Source of the DNA: Rhodopseudomonas rhenobacensis
GTDB lineage: Bacteria > Pseudomonadota > Alphaproteobacteria > Rhizobiales > Xanthobacteraceae
NCBI RefSeq assembly: GCF_014203125.1
Contig: NZ_JACHIH010000002.1
Location: 62,001-126,000, forward strand
DNA: 64,000 bases
Reading direction: 5' to 3'
The notes under the pieces were generated by a model. The model saw nothing but the letters and a program-made list of their open reading frames with translations, ran no database searches and was not told the DNA's origin. The translations under genes and the position numbers were made by a program. Of the stretch, positions 36,972 through 45,477 are shown piece after piece. Positions within the stretch are counted from its first letter, which is position 1, and each line of letters opens with the position of its first letter.

Positions 36972-38243
36972 ATGGCCGTCTCCACCGCATCATCAGGCAG
37001 CGTCCGGCCGAGGCTTTCGGGGCTTTGGCTTTCGCGGCTGTGGCGCCGGCTGACCGCGGTCGCCGTGGCGCTGGCGGTGGGGCTCGGCGGCGTGGCCTTC
37101 GCCGCCAACAACAGCGTGCAGGGCGCCAAGAAGGATGACGGCGGCTACGACGCCGACGCCCCGACCGCGATTCTGATCGAAGCCTCCACCGGCAGCGTGC
37201 TGTACGAGAAAAACGCCGACGAGCTGCGACCGCCGTCCAGCATGATGAAGCTGATGACCGTGGAATATGTCTTCCACGCGCTGCAGCAGGGCGAGCTCAA
37301 GCTCACCGACCAGTATCAGGTCAGCGAGAACGCCTGGCGCAAGGGCGGCGCGCCGGCCGGCAATTCCACCATGTTCGCCGAAATCCACAGCCGCATCGCG
37401 GTGGAAGACCTGCTGCGCGGCGCCATCATCCAGAGCGGCAACGACGCCTGCATGGTGTTTGCCGAAGCGCTCGGCGGCGGCGAACGCGGCTTCGCCGAAC
37501 TGTTGACCAAGCGCGCCCGCGAATTGGGCTTGCCGAAATCGACCTTCGCCAATTCCAACGGGCTGCCGGACCCCGGCAACAAGATGAGCGTGCGGGAATT
37601 GGCGCGGCTCGCCCGTCACATCATCCAGACCTATCCGGAGTTCTACAAGATCTTCGGCGAGCGCGAATTCACCTGGAACAAGATCCGCCAGACCAACCGC
37701 AATCCGCTGCTGACCATGCTGGACGGCGCCGATGGCCTGAAGACCGGCTACACCAAGGAGGGCGGCTACGGCCTGGTCGGCTCCGCGGTGCAGAACGGCA
37801 TGCGGCTGATCGTGGCGATCAACGGCGTCGAGGACATCGACGACCGCGCGTCCGAGGCCAAGAAGCTGTTGGAATGGGGTTTCCGCAACTTCGAATCGCG
37901 CACGCTGTTCAACCCGCAGGACGCGGTCGGTTACGCCAAGGTGTTCGGCGGCGACAGCCGTTCGGTCAAGCTCACCAGCACCGAGCCGGTGCGGGTGATG
38001 GTGCAGAAGAACGGCAGCGACAAGCTGATCGCGCGGATCGTCTACAACGGTCCGGTGCGCGCTCCGATCGCGCCCGGCCAGCCGATCGGCGTGGTCAGGG
38101 TGTGGCGCGGCGCCAATCTCGCCGTCGAGGTGCCGTTGCAGGCGGCGGAGCCGGTCGGCACCGGCAGCACGATGCAGCGCGCGGTCGACGGCGCCAGCGA
38201 ATTGGTGATCGGCCTGATCCGCGCCGGCGCAGAGAAGCTTTGA
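36972..38243 (+). CDS. D-alanyl-D-alanine carboxypeptidase (PBP5/6 family)
   Basis: A 423-residue periplasmic low-molecular-weight penicillin-binding protein (peptidase S11) that trims pentapeptide side chains of peptidoglycan. It has a signal peptide (cleavage near AFA at 44). The active-site motifs are PSSMMK (Ser at 90, Lys at 93), IIQSGNDACM (SxN) and DGLKTGYTKEGGY (KTG). A PBP5 C-terminal domain with an amphipathic tail helix ends it. The tmk gene starts after a single base. It is encoded in a run with tmk, holB and metG. Confidence 0.95.
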   Translation: MAVSTASSGSVRPRLSGLWLSRLWRRLTAVAVALAVGLGGVAFAANNSVQGAKKDDGGYDADAPTAILIEASTGSVLYEKNADELRPPSSMMKLMTVEYVFHALQQGELKLTDQYQVSENAWRKGGAPAGNSTMFAEIHSRIAVEDLLRGAIIQSGNDACMVFAEALGGGERGFAELLTKRARELGLPKSTFANSNGLPDPGNKMSVRELARLARHIIQTYPEFYKIFGEREFTWNKIRQTNRNPLLTMLDGADGLKTGYTKEGGYGLVGSAVQNGMRLIVAINGVEDIDDRASEAKKLLEWGFRNFESRTLFNPQDAVGYAKVFGGDSRSVKLTSTEPVRVMVQKNGSDKLIARIVYNGPVRAPIAPGQPIGVVRVWRGANLAVEVPLQAAEPVGTGSTMQRAVDGASELVIGLIRAGAEKL

Positions 38244-38244
38244 G

Positions 38245-38937
38245 ATGGCAGAAGACACAATGAACGGCGCCGCGGCCCGCGGCCGGTTCATCACTTTCGA
38301 AGGCGGCGAGGGCGCCGGCAAGTCGACCCAGATCAAGCTGTTGGCCGAGCGTCTCAACGCCGCCCGGATCCGCACCGTGCTGACCCGCGAGCCCGGCGGC
38401 TCGCCCGGCGCCGAGATCATGCGGCATATGATCCTGTCCGGCATCGGCTCGCTGATCGGCGGGCCGCAGGCCGAGACGCTGCTGTTCGCCGCCGCGCGCG
38501 ACGACCACGTGCATTCCGTGATCGAGCCGGCGCTGGCGCAGGGCAGCTTCGTGCTGTGCGACCGCTTCTCGGATTCCACCCGCGCCTATCAGGGCCAGAT
38601 GGGCGAGGTGCCGCCGGCGCTGCTCAACGCCATGCAGCGGGTGACGATCGGCGATCTGAAACCCGACCTCACCATCATTCTCGACGTGCCGGTCGAGGTC
38701 GGCGTCAAGCGCGCCCGATTGCGCCGCGGCACCACGGCACCCGACCGTTTCGAGGCCGAGAGCCTGGACTTTCATCGCCGGCTGCGCGAGGCCTATCGGC
38801 AGATCGCCGCCGACGAGCCGCAGCGCTGCGTGCTGATCGACGCCAACGCCAAGGTCAAGACCGTCGCCGGGAAGGTCTGGGCGGCGGTGCAGCAGCGGCT
38901 GTTGTCGTCCAAGGTCGACCAGGTGCAGCCCGCATGA
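38245..38937 (+). CDS. tmk: Thymidylate kinase
   Basis: Tmk phosphorylates dTMP to dTDP for DNA synthesis. The 230-residue protein has the P-loop FEGGEGAGKSTQIK near 17, the TREPGGSPGAE segment near 48 and the DR(F/Y)SDST motif with the LID-type arginines (RLRRGTTAPDRFE). ATG 38245 lies one base after the upstream stop; a second ATG at 38260 is possible. The stop overlaps holB by 4 bases (ATGA). Confidence 0.97.
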   Translation: MAEDTMNGAAARGRFITFEGGEGAGKSTQIKLLAERLNAARIRTVLTREPGGSPGAEIMRHMILSGIGSLIGGPQAETLLFAAARDDHVHSVIEPALAQGSFVLCDRFSDSTRAYQGQMGEVPPALLNAMQRVTIGDLKPDLTIILDVPVEVGVKRARLRRGTTAPDRFEAESLDFHRRLREAYRQIAADEPQRCVLIDANAKVKTVAGKVWAAVQQRLLSSKVDQVQPA

Positions 38938-39974
38938 GCCCCCGTCGCGGCGAGCCGCAGATCGCGACGCGCCGGCCGCGCGAGACCACCGCGCTGTTCG
39001 GCCATCACGACGCCGAGCAGGCATTGCTCAATGCCTATCGCAGCGGGCGGATTCCGCACGCCTGGCTGGTCGGCGGCGCCCAGGGTATCGGCAAGGCGAC
39101 GCTGGCCTATCGGATGGCGCGTTTCGTGCTGGCGCATCCCGATCCGGAGTCGTCCGCGGTGCGTGACGCCGCGACGCTCGAGGTCGATGCGTCCGACGCG
39201 GTGGCGCGGCATATCGCGGCCGGCGCCCATGGCGGGTTGCTGACGCTGGAGCGCACGCTGAACGACAAGGGCGTGCTGCGCACCATGATCAGCGTCGATG
39301 AGGCGCGCGAGACCATCGGCTTTTTCGGCTCGACCGCCGCGATCGACGGCTGGCGGGTCTGCGTCGTCGATACCGTCGACGAACTGAACGCCAACGCCGC
39401 CAACGCGCTGTTGAAGGTGGTCGAGGAGCCGCCGCGCCGCTCGCTGTTCTTGCTGATCAGCCACGCCCCGGCGCGGGTGTTGCCGACCATCCAGTCGCGC
39501 TGCCGCAAATTGCTGCTGCGTCCGCTCACGACCGCCGACGTGATCGCCGCCGCGGCGCTCGCAACCGACAGCGACGCCGCCGATCCACTCTTGGCCGAGG
39601 CCGCCGCGGCATCGGAGGGCAGCGTCGCCCGCACCCTGACGCTGCTCGGCGGCGACGCCTTGAACCTGCATCAGCGCACCACCGCGCTGCTCGACACCTT
39701 GCCCAATGTCGATCTGCGCCAACTGCATGCGCTCGGCGACGCGCTCGGCGGCGTCGACCGCGTGGCGCTGGCGAGCTTCATGGACGGCGTCGACCGCTGG
39801 GTGGCCGAGCGGCTGCGGGTCGACGATCCCAACGCCAATCTGCCGCGCCTTGCGCGGCTGGCGGAGGTATGGGAAAAGATCAACCGCGCCGCGCGCGACA
39901 CCGAAGCCTTCAACCTTGAGCGCAAACCGCTGGTGTTTTCGGTGTTCGGACTGCTCGCGGAAGCGATCCGCTGA
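38934..39974 (+). CDS. holB: DNA polymerase III subunit delta'
   Basis: Delta' is the non-hydrolysing AAA+ stator of the clamp loader. The 346-residue protein starts with its ATG overlapping the tmk stop. It contains LFGHHDAEQALLNAYRSGRIPHAWLVGGAQGIGKATLAY (Walker-A-like), VCVVDTVDELNANAANALLK and the VVEEPPRRSLFLLISH segment with QSRCRK, all typical. The tmk-holB-metG-tatD order is conserved in alphaproteobacteria. Confidence 0.95.
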   Translation: MSPRRGEPQIATRRPRETTALFGHHDAEQALLNAYRSGRIPHAWLVGGAQGIGKATLAYRMARFVLAHPDPESSAVRDAATLEVDASDAVARHIAAGAHGGLLTLERTLNDKGVLRTMISVDEARETIGFFGSTAAIDGWRVCVVDTVDELNANAANALLKVVEEPPRRSLFLLISHAPARVLPTIQSRCRKLLLRPLTTADVIAAAALATDSDAADPLLAEAAAASEGSVARTLTLLGGDALNLHQRTTALLDTLPNVDLRQLHALGDALGGVDRVALASFMDGVDRWVAERLRVDDPNANLPRLARLAEVWEKINRAARDTEAFNLERKPLVFSVFGLLAEAIR

Positions 39975-40047
39975 TCGATGCGACGTTGCTGTCCGGCCAT
40001 GCTCGATCCCGCCGCAACCGTTTTGAGTCAAGGTTTCAAGTACCCCC

Positions 40048-41616
40048 ATGGCGTCCGCATCCGCTTCAGCCCGTCCGGCCTATTTCCTCTCCACGCCGAT
40101 CTTCTATCCGAACGGCGTGCCGCATATCGGCCACGCCTACACCGCGATGGTCAGCGACGCGATCGCGCGGTTTCAGCGGCTCGACGGCTATGACGTGCAC
40201 TTCCTGACCGGCACCGACGAGCACGGCCTGAAGATGCAGCAGACCGCGATCGCCGAAGGGCTGACGCCGCTGCAGCTCGCCGACCGCAATTCGGCCCGGT
40301 TCCGCGACATGATGGCGGCGCTGAACATTTCCTACGACGACTACATCCGCACCACCGAGCCGCGCCACGAGCGCTCCTGCCAGGCGCTGTGGAGCGCGAT
40401 CGAGAGGAACGGCGACATCTATCTCGACAAATATGCCGGCTGGTACTCGGTGCGCCAGGAAGCCTATTTCGACGAGGCCGAAACCACGGTCGGCGAGGAC
40501 GGCGTCCGCCGCGAGCCGCTCGGCTCGCCGGTGGAATGGACCGAGGAGGAGACCTACTTCTTCCGGCTGTCGGCCTATCAGGAGAAACTGCTCGAACTCT
40601 ACGCCAAGGTGCCGGATTTCGTGCTGCCGCGCGAGCGGCTCAACGAGGTGGCGAGCTTCGTCAAGGGGGGGCTGCAGGATCTGTCGATCTCGCGCACCAC
40701 CTTCGACTGGGGCATCAAGGTGCCGGGCGCGCCGCGTCACGTGATGTATGTCTGGATCGACGCGCTCACCAACTACATCACCGGCGCCGGCTATCCGGAC
40801 GTCGATAGCGACAGCTTCAAGCGGTTCTGGCCGGCCAGCCTGCACGTCATCGGCAAGGACATCGTGCGGTTCCACGCGGTGTATTGGCCGGCGTTCCTGA
40901 TGTCGGCCGGCATCGAAGTGCCGCAGCGGGTGTTCAGCCACGGCTTCCTGCTCAACCGCGGTGAGAAGATGTCGAAGTCGGTCGGCAACGTGGTCGATCC
41001 GTTCGAGATGGCCAAGCAATACGGCGTCGACCAGATGCGCTATTTCTTCATGCGCGAGGTCTCGTTCGGCCAGGACGGCAGCTACAATCACGAGGCGATC
41101 GTCAACCGCACCAATGCCGATCTCGCCAACGACCTCGGCAACCTGGCGCAGCGCTCCTTGACCATGATCGGCAAGCAGCTCGGCGGCGTGCTGCCGGAGC
41201 CGGGCGATTTCAGCGACACCGACAAGGCGATCCTGGCGCAGGCCGACGCCATGGTCGAACAGGCGCGCACTGCGATGGCGACGCAGCAGATCCATCACAT
41301 GCTGAACGCGGTGTGGGCGGTGGTGGCGGAAGCCAACCGTTACTTCGCCGGCGAGGCGCCGTGGGCGCTGGCCAAAACCGATCCGCCGCGGCAGAAGACC
41401 GTGCTCTACGTCACCGCCGAAGTGATCCGCCAGGTCGCGATTTTGGCGCAGCCGGTGATGCCGGCCTCTGCAGCGAAACTGCTCGACAGCCTCGGCATTC
41501 CGGAGGATGAACGCGACTTCACCCATCTCGGCAGTCACGAGCGGATCCGGCCGGGCACGGCGCTGCCGGCGCCTTCGCCGATCTTTCCGCGCTACGTCGA
41601 GCCGACGCCGCAGTGA
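40048..41616 (+). CDS. metG: Methionyl-tRNA synthetase
   Basis: MetRS charges tRNA(Met). The 522-residue class I enzyme shows the HIGH motif as VPHIGHAYT near 24 and the KMSKS loop as [12 protein letters not shown] near 308. The central [11 protein letters not shown] is also present. It is the short form without the C-terminal EMAP/tRNA-binding domain and without the zinc-binding cysteine knuckle insertion. The stop overlaps the GTG of tatD by 4 bases. Confidence 0.97.
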   Translation: MASASASARPAYFLSTPIFYPNGVPHIGHAYTAMVSDAIARFQRLDGYDVHFLTGTDEHGLKMQQTAIAEGLTPLQLADRNSARFRDMMAALNISYDDYIRTTEPRHERSCQALWSAIERNGDIYLDKYAGWYSVRQEAYFDEAETTVGEDGVRREPLGSPVEWTEEETYFFRLSAYQEKLLELYAKVPDFVLPRERLNEVASFVKGGLQDLSISRTTFDWGIKVPGAPRHVMYVWIDALTNYITGAGYPDVDSDSFKRFWPASLHVIGKDIVRFHAVYWPAFLMSAGIEVPQRVFSHGFLLNRGEKMSKSVGNVVDPFEMAKQYGVDQMRYFFMREVSFGQDGSYNHEAIVNRTNADLANDLGNLAQRSLTMIGKQLGGVLPEPGDFSDTDKAILAQADAMVEQARTAMATQQIHHMLNAVWAVVAEANRYFAGEAPWALAKTDPPRQKTVLYVTAEVIRQVAILAQPVMPASAAKLLDSLGIPEDERDFTHLGSHERIRPGTALPAPSPIFPRYVEPTPQ

Positions 41617-42422
41617 GCGCGCCGCAACCGATGCTGATCGACAGCCATTGCCATCTGGATTTTCCGGATTTCGCCGACGACCTCGACGGCATCGTCAGCC
41701 GTGCGGAAGCCGCCGGCGTGGCAAAGATGGTGACGATCTCGACGCGGGTGCGGCGATTGCCGGAGTTACTTAAGATCGCCGAACGATTTCCCGACGTGTT
41801 CTGTTCGGTCGGCACCCATCCGCATCACGTCGACGAGGAAGACGGCATCCCGGCCGAGGAGCTGATCGGCTTCGCCAGCCATCCGAAGCTGGTGGCGTTC
41901 GGCGAAGCCGGGCTCGATTACTTCTACGAACACGGATCGCGCGAGGCGCAGCACCGCGGATTTCGTGTCCATATTGCGGCGGCGCGTGCCACGGGTTTGC
42001 CTCTGGTGATTCACACCCGCGACGCCGACGAAGATTGCGCCAAGATTCTTCGCGAAGAGATGGCCAACGGACCTTTCAAGGCGGTGCTGCATTGCTACAC
42101 CGGCGGACGGGAGTTGGCGATGACGGCAATCGAACTCGGACTATCGATCGGCTTCACCGGCATTCTGACTTTCAAGAAAACCGAAGCGCTGCGCGAGCTC
42201 GCCGCTGAACTACCCGCCGATCGTATCCTGGTTGAAACCGACTCGCCGTATCTCGCGCCGGGAAAATTCCGCGGCAAGCGCAACGAACCGTCATACGTCG
42301 TCGAGACCGCCAAGCTACTAGCCGAGCTGCGCGGCGTATCATTGGACGAGATCGCGCGGCAGACCACCGAGAACTTCTTCGCGCTGTTCAACAAGGTGCC
42401 GCGGCCTGTGGGTGCTGCATGA
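41613..42422 (+). CDS. TatD-family metal-dependent hydrolase
   Basis: A 269-residue TIM-barrel metal hydrolase (TatD, 3'-5' exonuclease/AP-type nuclease in characterised members). Metal ligands are seen in [10 protein letters not shown] near 9, [12 protein letters not shown] near 97, [10 protein letters not shown] near 131, CYTGG near 155 and ETDSPYLAP near 205. The start used is GTG 41613, overlapping the metG stop; ATG 41631 begins closer to the conserved core and is equally plausible. The MBL-hydrolase gene overlaps its end by 4 bases. Confidence 0.95.
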   Translation: MSAPQPMLIDSHCHLDFPDFADDLDGIVSRAEAAGVAKMVTISTRVRRLPELLKIAERFPDVFCSVGTHPHHVDEEDGIPAEELIGFASHPKLVAFGEAGLDYFYEHGSREAQHRGFRVHIAAARATGLPLVIHTRDADEDCAKILREEMANGPFKAVLHCYTGGRELAMTAIELGLSIGFTGILTFKKTEALRELAAELPADRILVETDSPYLAPGKFRGKRNEPSYVVETAKLLAELRGVSLDEIARQTTENFFALFNKVPRPVGAA

Positions 42423-43231
42423 CGCTGACGCTGACAATCCTTGGCTGTGGCTCCTCCGCCGGCGTGCCGCGCCCGGCGCTGGGCTGGGGCGCCTGCGATC
42501 CTACTAATCCGAACAATCGCCGCCGCCGTTGCTCGCTGCTCGCCGAACTCTCATCGGGGCAGGGCATCACCCGCGTGGTGATCGACACCTCGCCGGATCT
42601 GCGCGAGCAGCTGATCGACGCGCAGGTCGATCACATCGACGCGGTGTTCCTCACCCACGAGCACGCCGACCAGACCCACGGCATCGACGATCTGCGCTCG
42701 GTGGTGATGGCGCAACGCCACCGCATCCCGGTCTATCTCAACAAGGTCACCGCGGCACATATCCTGCTGCGGTTCTCCTATTGCTTCGAGCAGGCGCCGG
42801 GCAGCGACTATCCGGCAATTCTCGAGGCGCGCGATATCGAGGCCGGCGAAAGCCGTAGCGTCGACGGCCCGGGCGGGGCGCTGACGTTGACGGCGTTCCT
42901 GCTGCAGCACGGCAGCATTCCGGCGCTCGGCTATCGGATCGGCAACGCCGCCTACACGCCCGACGTCCACGACATTCCGGAGCAAAGCTGGCCGCAGCTC
43001 GAAGGGCTCGACCTGTGGATCATCGATGGGCTGCGCTTCAAGCACCACGGCAGCCACTTCAACATCGAGGCCGCGCTTGGCTGGATCGCGCGCTTCAAGC
43101 CGAAGCGCGCGGTGATCACCAATATGAGCGCCGATGTCGATTACGAGGTGCTGCGCGGCCAGCTGCCGCCCAACGTCGTTCCGGCGATCGACGGCATGCG
43201 ACTCACGTTGGACAAGACCGCGGCGTCGTAA
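42419..43231 (+). CDS. MBL-fold hydrolase (PhnP-like)
   Basis: A 270-residue metallo-beta-lactamase-fold protein in the PhnP-like phosphodiesterase subgroup. It has LTILGCGSSAGVPRPALGWGAC at the N-terminus, the HxHxDH motif as LTHEHADQTHGIDDLR near 78, and later metal-site parts (LQHGSIPALGYRIGN, DGLRFKHHGSHFN). The last gene of the rlpA-dac-tmk-holB-metG-tatD run, coupled to tatD through ATGA. Its natural substrate in this context is unknown. A perfect hairpin overlaps its stop codon. Confidence 0.93.
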   Translation: MTLTLTILGCGSSAGVPRPALGWGACDPTNPNNRRRRCSLLAELSSGQGITRVVIDTSPDLREQLIDAQVDHIDAVFLTHEHADQTHGIDDLRSVVMAQRHRIPVYLNKVTAAHILLRFSYCFEQAPGSDYPAILEARDIEAGESRSVDGPGGALTLTAFLLQHGSIPALGYRIGNAAYTPDVHDIPEQSWPQLEGLDLWIIDGLRFKHHGSHFNIEAALGWIARFKPKRAVITNMSADVDYEVLRGQLPPNVVPAIDGMRLTLDKTAAS

Positions 43232-43241
43232 CGCCGCGGTC
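43216..43241. terminator. Perfect hairpin between convergent genes
   Basis: GACCGCGGCGT-cgta-ACGCCGCGGTC is a perfect 11-bp stem with a 4-base loop. The TAA stop of the MBL-hydrolase gene spans the loop and the right arm. It sits at the junction of converging genes and could terminate in both directions, although only short T-rich tracts follow (GTTGTT on the plus strand). Confidence 0.55.
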
Positions 43242-43245
43242 GTTG

Positions 43246-45339
43246 TTACCAGGAGTAACGCACGCGGCCGGTGCCGCCGTAGCGGGTGGCGTGGTCGGCG
43301 AATTCGCCGTCGAGCTGCGCGCCGACCGAGAAGCCGTTGCGGAAGCGCAATTCGGCGCCCAGCGTCGCCAGCAGCAGATCTTCCGGCGTAGCCGCGCCGA
43401 ACACCGTGAAGTTCGAGCCAGGAAGCGCGACGAACTCGACGTTCATGGTGGGATTGGAAAGCCGGTCGTGCGCCCAGGCGGCGCGGCCGCGCAGGATCAG
43501 CAGATTTTCGCCGAGCGGATTGGCCTGGTCGAACCAGGCGCCGAGTTCGGTCCGAACCGCGGTTTCGGTGCGGGCGTCGTAGCGCCGGGCGAAGTCCGAA
43601 TTGATGTTTTCCGCGTAGGACGGGGTGCGGAACGCCTGCGCCTGCAACGCGGCGTAGGGCGTCACGCCGAACGCCGGCACCATCCAGAAGTCCGGCACCG
43701 CGAAGCGATAGCCGCCCTCGATCCGCGCGCCGAGGTTGTTTGCGTTGTAATGCGCGGTGAGGTGGTCGGCGGTCGCCACCGACAAAAACTGATCGGTGCT
43801 GACGTCGTGCCAGGCATAGGCCACAGCAGCCGACACGTAGGCGTCGTAGAACCGGGTGGTGCTGTAGATCGCCGACTGGAACATGTCGCTGCGTCCGCTG
43901 CCGAGCCCGTTGGCCAGCGAATAGTTGGTGCCGCCGCCGCCGAGCGCGAAGCCGACGATGGTGTCGGGCGCAATCCGATAATCCAGGCCGGCGGCGAAGC
44001 CGAAGCCGCGGCTGGAGCGATCGTCGGTGCCCCATCCGGCGTTGCCGCGGATCTGGCTCTGGCCGCCATAGGCGGCGCCCCAGACGCCCCAGCGCGGATC
44101 CAAGCCGCTGACCAGACCGCGATCGATCGCGACCGCCGCCGGCGCCTTGGTGGCCATCCGGCCGTCGGGTGCGTAGCCCAGCGTGCGTACCACCGGCGCC
44201 GCCGGGCCGAAGCCGCGGCCGTCCGAGTTGATCCCGCTGGCGAACGGATTGAGTACCAGCGAAAGGAACGAGTTCATCGCCAGCATGCCGGTCTGCGCCA
44301 TGCCGGTGCTGTATTGTCCGGTGAGCTGCCCCATCACGATCGCCTGCGCGGCCGGAGACAACGCCGCCAGATCGAGGAAGCCCTGCGGGAACGCGGCGGA
44401 AATCGTATTGCCGGGGCCGATCGCATCGGCGAAGGCATCGTTGATCACGGTGATCACCCCGGTCGTCGGAGGCACGATGGGGCCCGCCGCGGGCGGTGGG
44501 GTGCCCGGGGTAGGGGTGGGGGGCGTGACGACCGGCGGCACCGGCAGCAACGGCGCAGGGGCGCAGGCCGACAGCGCGCGCGCTGCGATATTGTTGGTAT
44601 CGAGCGTCACCGCGCCGTTGCGCGCCAACGCGCTGCCGCAGCTGATATTGGCGCCGGTGTTGAGCGTGATGCTGCTCAGCGCCAGAATGTCGCCGACGAA
44701 CGAGGTCGTAGTGCCGAGTGTCGCCGAGCTTCCGACCCGCCAATACACGTTACTGCCGAGACCGCCGCCGATCACCGTGACGCTGGAGGCGCTGCCGGTG
44801 GTCAGCGAACTGCCGACGTTGAAGATGAAGATCGCATTCGGATTGCCCAACGCATTGAGCGTCAGCGCGCCGGTCAATTGCGCCGTCGCGGCGAAGTTGT
44901 AGACCCCGGGGGTGAGGGTGAGGCCGCCGAGATCTTGTCCGGTGAGATCGCCGGTGGTCGGCCGGCTGGCGATCGCGTTGTAGCCGGAGGCCAGATCGAT
45001 CTGGGCCTGGATCGCGATGGCGTCGCCGATGTAGATGCCGCCCGGCGCGGTCACCATGCCCGGCGGAAATCCGCTCACCGAGCTGCCGGGGCTGAGCCCG
45101 AGACTGCCGATCAGCACGGTCGGGCCGATGTTAGTCACCGCCGAGCCGGCCAGCACGGCGAAATTGGCGGCGCTGCCGAGATTGGGCGTCTGCGCCCAAG
45201 CCACGGACGGCGCGGCCAGCACGGTGAGGCAGCCGAGCTGCAGGCCGAGCCGGCGCGCGCGCCGGACCGAGCGTCGGAGGGATCGTCCGCTGCGAGGGGA
45301 CAAGCGGACGGACGAGCGATCGGCACCAAACGCGGGCAT
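43246..45339 (-). CDS. Ice-binding-like (DUF3494) domain fused to autotransporter beta-barrel
   Basis: A 697-residue protein, ATG 45339 with AAGGA upstream. It has a long basic N-region and a signal peptide cut near AWA-QT (about 49). Residues about 53-260 match the DUF3494 ice-binding-type beta-solenoid: LGSAANFAVLAGSAVTNIG, IGSLGLSPGSSVSGFPPG, LTPGVYNF, NPNAIFIFNVGSSL, YWRVGSSATLG and LARNGAVTLDTN. A Pro/Thr linker follows (about 260-293), then a helical segment, and an autotransporter barrel from about 417 to the C-terminal aromatic (RVRYSW). The passenger would be displayed on the cell surface. Ice binding itself is unproven; the fold is also proposed for adhesion. It is monocistronic and convergent with the MBL gene. 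Confidence 0.9.
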   Translation of the reverse strand: MPAFGADRSSVRLSPRSGRSLRRSVRRARRLGLQLGCLTVLAAPSVAWAQTPNLGSAANFAVLAGSAVTNIGPTVLIGSLGLSPGSSVSGFPPGMVTAPGGIYIGDAIAIQAQIDLASGYNAIASRPTTGDLTGQDLGGLTLTPGVYNFAATAQLTGALTLNALGNPNAIFIFNVGSSLTTGSASSVTVIGGGLGSNVYWRVGSSATLGTTTSFVGDILALSSITLNTGANISCGSALARNGAVTLDTNNIAARALSACAPAPLLPVPPVVTPPTPTPGTPPPAAGPIVPPTTGVITVINDAFADAIGPGNTISAAFPQGFLDLAALSPAAQAIVMGQLTGQYSTGMAQTGMLAMNSFLSLVLNPFASGINSDGRGFGPAAPVVRTLGYAPDGRMATKAPAAVAIDRGLVSGLDPRWGVWGAAYGGQSQIRGNAGWGTDDRSSRGFGFAAGLDYRIAPDTIVGFALGGGGTNYSLANGLGSGRSDMFQSAIYSTTRFYDAYVSAAVAYAWHDVSTDQFLSVATADHLTAHYNANNLGARIEGGYRFAVPDFWMVPAFGVTPYAALQAQAFRTPSYAENINSDFARRYDARTETAVRTELGAWFDQANPLGENLLILRGRAAWAHDRLSNPTMNVEFVALPGSNFTVFGAATPEDLLLATLGAELRFRNGFSVGAQLDGEFADHATRYGGTGRVRYSW

Positions 45340-45477
45340 TGGTTTTCCTTGTCGGACAGGAAACTCCTCACGCTTGAGCGAATGCGCGAATCGCATTGTG
45401 AGATTGAGTCAAGCTACGCTGGTGGTTTGTGGTTAACGACCGCTTAATTTGCTGTCAGGTATAACTACCAGTTGTTG

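Noticed and set aside
42551-45447. Long minus-strand (730 codons) and plus-strand (810 codons) open frames around the MBL and surface-protein genes
   Set aside because: Arginine-, glycine- and alanine-rich shadows typical of GC-rich DNA; they run through two genes read in other frames and lack domain motifs.
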